Assembly: GCA_032622095.1 (NCBI GenBank)
Contig: CP136063.1
Location: 118,812,723-118,876,722, forward strand
Direction of reading: 5' to 3'
Length of the DNA stretch: 64,000 bases
DNA from: Siphonodentalium dalli
Taxonomy: Eukaryota > Mollusca > Scaphopoda > Gadilida > Siphonodentaliidae
In this document: piece by piece, positions 59,870-64,000 of the stretch
Numbering within the stretch: the stretch's first letter is position 1
Layout: every line of letters begins with the position of its first letter
The notes under the pieces: generated by a model
Database searches by the model: none
The model's input: the letters and a program-made list of their open reading frames with translations, nothing else
What the model was told of the DNA's origin: nothing
Translations under genes and position numbers: made by a program

Positions 59870-61280
59870 GAATCAGTTTATATTTTTATAGTGGAAAATA
59901 GAAGATAGCTCCGTCAAAATTCAGCAGATATGAACCTCAATCAAAGTTGACTTGAACAATGTGATGGGTAATCCTGATTCAAGTATAGTTGGGATTAGTT
60001 TATATTAACTGCCATAATCCGGACAACACGAACATGGCAATTTATATGGCTGAAAAGGAATATAGCTCTAATAAAATCCATCTGGCCGGAAGGATATTGG
60101 AACTAGACCTCAATAATGTAATGTTTATTACTCTACCAAGGTTCTTTCCGATCGGATATTATTCACCGGAGTTAATATTATCCGGACAACATCAAAATGA
60201 CAACTTCTAAGTAAAAAAGAGTCATAAATCAGCGAAAAAGATCATCGGACTATAGAACCATAATTGAAATTGACCTCAATAATGTTGCCATTCCTCATAC
60301 GAAGTGTCGTTTCGATCGGATAACTTGAACTGGCGTTAACGGACGCGCGATTACAGTAGTTCTCCAAAATGATCAGGGGGGGGGGGCAATAAATAAACTT
60401 GAAAGTGAGGTTTTACCTCAAATAAATGTTTTGCACACCAAGATATTTTATTTTATATTTATAAAACCATTGTTGGCGTGCAGTTACTAACTAGTGCTAG
60501 TGTGTGAAGTCAGACTTGGTGTAAACTAAGATTGACTTCGAACATTAGTAAATGGGAGGTGTATAATCATTAATGCTCATTTCAATGTTTGGCGTTTATG
60601 GTAAATATGTACCATAACCATCGCCAAATATGATAGTTTGTGTTAAATTTCAAAGAGGATTATTTATCATGCCCACCAGAGTTCTGATAGATAGCCTCCT
60701 CTGATGTGATTTTAAAGCTAAAAAAAATCACCATTGAATTGGCATACACGTTGTGTTCCAATGAGCTTGAAAGCAAAAAATGACGCAATCGTCACCACAA
60801 TGATGTGTAATGATATGACTCAAATATTTGCCTACAATTGGCAGACATTGTTTTTGGCTTGCAATATGCCGTACAGTAACAAAACATGCGAAATGCAATT
60901 TGCACGACAGTGCTCCTGCAATCGCCGTACACGAAATACTTATGTCTTTCGCCAATAATGTTAACAAACAGCCGAAAAACTCATGTTTGGTTGTATGTAA
61001 GTCACTGTGGAACTTTCTTACGCCATGTGCTTACCAATATGTAAACATACAGACGTTTTTGATATTAGAAAATGAGTGTTTACCAGACCAAGTTGCAGAC
61101 GATCCGTAAAATTTAGCCTAATAATCGTGATTTCCGAGGATGTACTTTATATCCAGAATGTATATATAAATTATATCTTAGAAGTATGATATACTCAACT
61201 ATTATTTAAAGGGATTTTATCTTCCTGATGTGTCCTGGTTTTTAACAATCACGAATATTCGGTAAAATATATAGGCATAG
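59870..61280. other. No gene recognised; G run
   Basis: AT-rich with a run of about 9 G at 60377-60386. Several short frames between 60728 and 61109 have no family resemblance. Confidence 0.45.
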
Positions 61281-61352
61281 CATGTAAATTTTCCTGCATA
61301 ATTTCCGGTGTCCGATATACACAGTGATCTTGTTAGACATGTCAGATCTCTT

Positions 61353-61540
61353 TAGGTCACAGTAAGCAATTATTTCATGTGTCTTTTGGGAACAGTCAAA
61401 ATTGTTGTCCCGAGGTATCAGGAATGACTATCGACCTGTTGCCCACGACCTAACAGTTCGATAGTCATTCCTGATACCGAGGGACAACAATTTTGCCTGT
61501 TCCCAAAAGACACATGAAATAATTGCTTTGTTACCCAATA
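61353..61540. mobile_element. Long palindrome (fold-back element)
   Basis: Arms of about 75 bases: AAGCAATTATTTCATGTGTC, TTTTGGGAACAG and TATCAGGAATGACTATCGA pair with their complements around CCTGTTGCCCACGACCTAACAG. A few mismatches at the outer ends. Confidence 0.85.
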
Positions 61541-61764
61541 CATTGACCAGTCAACAGTTCGCTCGGAGCCAGTCAACAGTTCGCTCGGGTCGGGAAACAG
61601 TTCACTCGTGACGTCACGAAAGCTGACCGTGATTGCAAACCGGGCAACATTTCATTCAGGGCGGGCAAAGGTTCGTTGTGGCGTTACGAATGCGAATTTG
61701 GGGTTAACCAGTTAATTCTAAATCCCAATGATTTACGAAGTAAAACTCTACTATTGGGTAACAA
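61528..61764. repeat. Overlapping inverted repeat with short internal repeats
   Basis: TTGTTACCCAATA (61528-61540) and TATTGGGTAACAA (61752-61764) bracket three or four copies of a CAACAGTTCGCTCGG-type word (61553-61680). It shares its left end with the palindrome just before it, so the two may be parts of one element. Confidence 0.6.
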
Positions 61765-62299
61765 TGTCGCGTATTTCATGATCGACCGTTGCATAACACT
61801 CAGTTGGGGTTTAACATCTTACTTCATGGATATATTGACACAATGGCACGTGACTACTGAGAACAACCAGCAGAATATGGGATTAGATACGACAGCGCCC
61901 AATGTTTGATGTATTCAAAATGAGAGATAACTCTAAGGTGGCCGTTATTTCGTTCAGTATCACGTTTACGAAATAACGGTCATGTCTAAAGAATGTACAG
62001 TTACTTGATGTGTTTAATATGGTCCACCATTCTTGAACGAAATTATCTGGAACCGCGGTCTTCATAACCTTGTTGAAGGACTGATATACTATATAGCTTA
62101 TATCATGTGTTTCCTAAATATGGCTATGTCCGAGTGAGATCAGCAGGTAGTATACATAGTTTATCCATATCGATTTGCTACGTAGCTGTCTGTTCTGACA
62201 CATAATGACAAATAGAGCACATGACTTATTTTCTAGCGTTTACCATCGGATATAGTGCTAGTTTGCCGTACACGAATGCCGTTGGTGTACTAGTTTTCA

Positions 62300-62660
62300 C
62301 CTTCATGAAATATTTAAAAAAAACACACAATTCTGTTTTCTGGATAATATCATTGTTGTAAATACCCAGTTGTCTGACCCATACAATATAATTGGGACGA
62401 TAGTCTTTTCATAGATATTTATCCATTCAACGGATAAGACAAGTTGTCTGATCTTGAAAATTAATAAACATATAGGTTTTTGGGTGTTCACGTCGATACC
62501 TTTTCTCGTTTAAGAAGGATCCGTTTGTATGGAAATTTACTCCCGAGATATTTGTAGCCATCGGTTACTTCAATGTGTACACGAACGACTGAGGAAGTTT
62601 ATCTTTTTCCCTATGACGTCGGAAGATCACAATATTACTGTTAGAATTATTTTTAATTTC
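62300..62660 (-). mobile_element. LINE reverse-transcriptase fragment
   Basis: On the minus strand: NIVIFRRHREKDKL, then in a second frame VHIEVTDGYKYLG, then VNFHTNGSFLNEK, then WINIYEKTIVPIILYGSDNW. The YKYLG and P-I-L-YGS-x-W blocks follow the YADD motif in many LINE RTs. At least two frameshifts; no YADD seen, so it is a partial, dead copy. Confidence 0.6.
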
Positions 62661-62679
62661 CAGAGTTCTCAATATTCTG

Positions 62680-64000
62680 CCTAATCACTAAGCAGATCTT
62701 GCAGCCCCTGGGTGTGAATGAGAATAGCACTGTCTAGATATGTATCCCCCCCCCGATTTCTAGCGTATATATAGTAACCATATAGTATGCATATATACAT
62801 TAGTAAGATTTTCAGAAGTCAGGAGGGCTCACGAATTTGAAACAGATTTATTGTATTTTGATATGATACAACTGATTTAATTTAACATGGTTACAAGACT
62901 GTTGCATTTCCCAGTCGGTTTGTTGACTCAGATTGTTAAGTTCAGTTTTATATGGAAAGACCCAATTTATTTTTATTTGACATTTTCAAAAGTTTTCTGT
63001 TAATACAACTGTGAGCCAGACTAAAATATATTACTTAAAGTTATCATCAGTTATTCTATGATGTGTTGGCCTAGTATACCTTCGAAAATCAAATAAACAT
63101 ATGATACTTTACTTTACGGTCCCATATGCAACATGCATGGGTGAATGGAAATTTCAGGTCTCTAAAAACAGGTCTCTATACATGGTTCTAATAGCCTAAC
63201 GTTTAGTGTGTGTTTGTGCAGTTAAAACATGTTTATAACAGTTTTCTGTTACAGTTATTATATTTGGGCTTTTAAGGTCTTGAATACAAAAATGTGTTTT
63301 CGATCGTTTCGAGAACCCACCACCCCCAGCATACCTTCCTGCAATTTTGTACTACCTCCTGGATTCGGTGAAACTAACAGCATGCCAGGGGATACGTGGA
63401 TGTATTCAGGCTATGGCATAAGGATTCACTCTGTTGTTCACATAAACTGCTTTCAGTATGATCATATGTGTACCCGAAACAAAGTAACACCAGTAACGTT
63501 TACTCACTTCTTCTAGGAATCTATGAGACAACAGTAAAGTGGGTAAAGTTGTATTTTTGGCAAATTGAGCTGATCAATAGAAAGAAATGCCTATAAATGG
63601 TACATGCTTGCATTGCGAGATTGTTGTCACGTGCATTTTAAGCATGCCCGGTGTGATTGCGATAGGTACTCTCAAACTTATTTAAAGTAGTGACACAAAG
63701 TATACCTTCACTACCTTCGAGGCACATAGACTGACATGGACACATTAGCTATCTGTTGTAAATTTTCTAACCATAGGGGTATCGGGTTGGAAAGTTTGAG
63801 GTACCATTTGGAAAGATCCAACACAAGGGGGCGAAGAGCTGTAAAAGGTAGTTCGCACAAGGTAGTTTGGTCTGGTTCAAGGGAGGGGTGCAGTTGGCAA
63901 TTTTCTTCAAGGTAGACACTCCACCCAACGCACACTCTCATGCCACGTTCTCTGATTGTTTTGCCTATATATGACAAAACAGTAAATGTTTTTGAAAAAT
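62680..64000. other. No gene recognised
   Basis: C run at 62748-62756; otherwise AT-rich. An 88-codon minus-strand frame (63711-63977) at the window edge is not assignable. Confidence 0.45.

Noticed and set aside
63711-63977. Minus-strand 88-codon frame beginning near YIGKTIRERG
   Set aside because: The start resembles the YIG part of a GIY-YIG nuclease, but the rest does not, and the window edge removes the upstream part; too weak to call.

Overview
The window is animal nuclear DNA. It is AT-rich and intron-rich, crowded with satellites, miniature inverted-repeat elements (MITEs) and decayed LINE retrotransposons. It holds one clear host gene: a complete animal-type (class II) chitin synthase on the + strand. 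The gene has 12 coding exons between 28335 and 54644, a predicted protein of 1,623 residues, and an AATAAA signal 50 bases after the stop. No myosin motor or SAM domain is encoded in the 5' exon. The gene, the long intron full of repeats and the 2A-carrying LINE suggest a marine invertebrate. A lophotrochozoan (mollusc, brachiopod, annelid or similar) is the best guess, but the sequence alone does not settle this.

Layout. 1-28300 is gene-poor. It contains a 160-bp tandem triplication; a hAT-type non-autonomous element with a perfect 8-bp target duplication (873-2056); a 38-bp satellite of about 101 units (2313-6145); a near-perfect TA-flanked palindromic MITE (6421-6632); and several dispersed repeat families (called A to E below). 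It also has two arrays of a short AGCTAAGTTGATTAATCA repeat, a degenerate GT-rich satellite of about 2.3 kb (18910-21210), and a TTAA-flanked element with 19-bp terminal inverted repeats (24341-25309).

28335-54700 is the chitin synthase gene. Exon 1 encodes a hydrophilic, Ser/Arg-rich cytosolic N-terminus. It is followed by an 8.7-kb intron with LINE and MITE remains, a 45-bp GC-rich minisatellite and a fold-back element. Exons 2-5 encode the N-terminal membrane region. Exons 6-12 encode the glycosyltransferase-2 catalytic core, the five-span membrane cluster with the WGTRE motif, and a C-terminal part with two more spans and an acidic tail. Intron 8 appears to be a GC-AG intron. Intron 9 carries an antisense, frameshifted 3.7-kb CR1/L2-like LINE whose endonuclease reading frame begins with a 2A-like NPGP motif.

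54700-64000 again lacks a convincing intact gene. It holds MITEs, palindromes, a fragment of another LINE reverse transcriptase (62300-62660) and one possible C2H2 zinc-finger fragment (59588-59866).

The chitin synthase would polymerise UDP-GlcNAc into chitin at a membrane. The other elements are mobile or repetitive DNA that has shaped the locus; I see no operon-like or multi-gene system.
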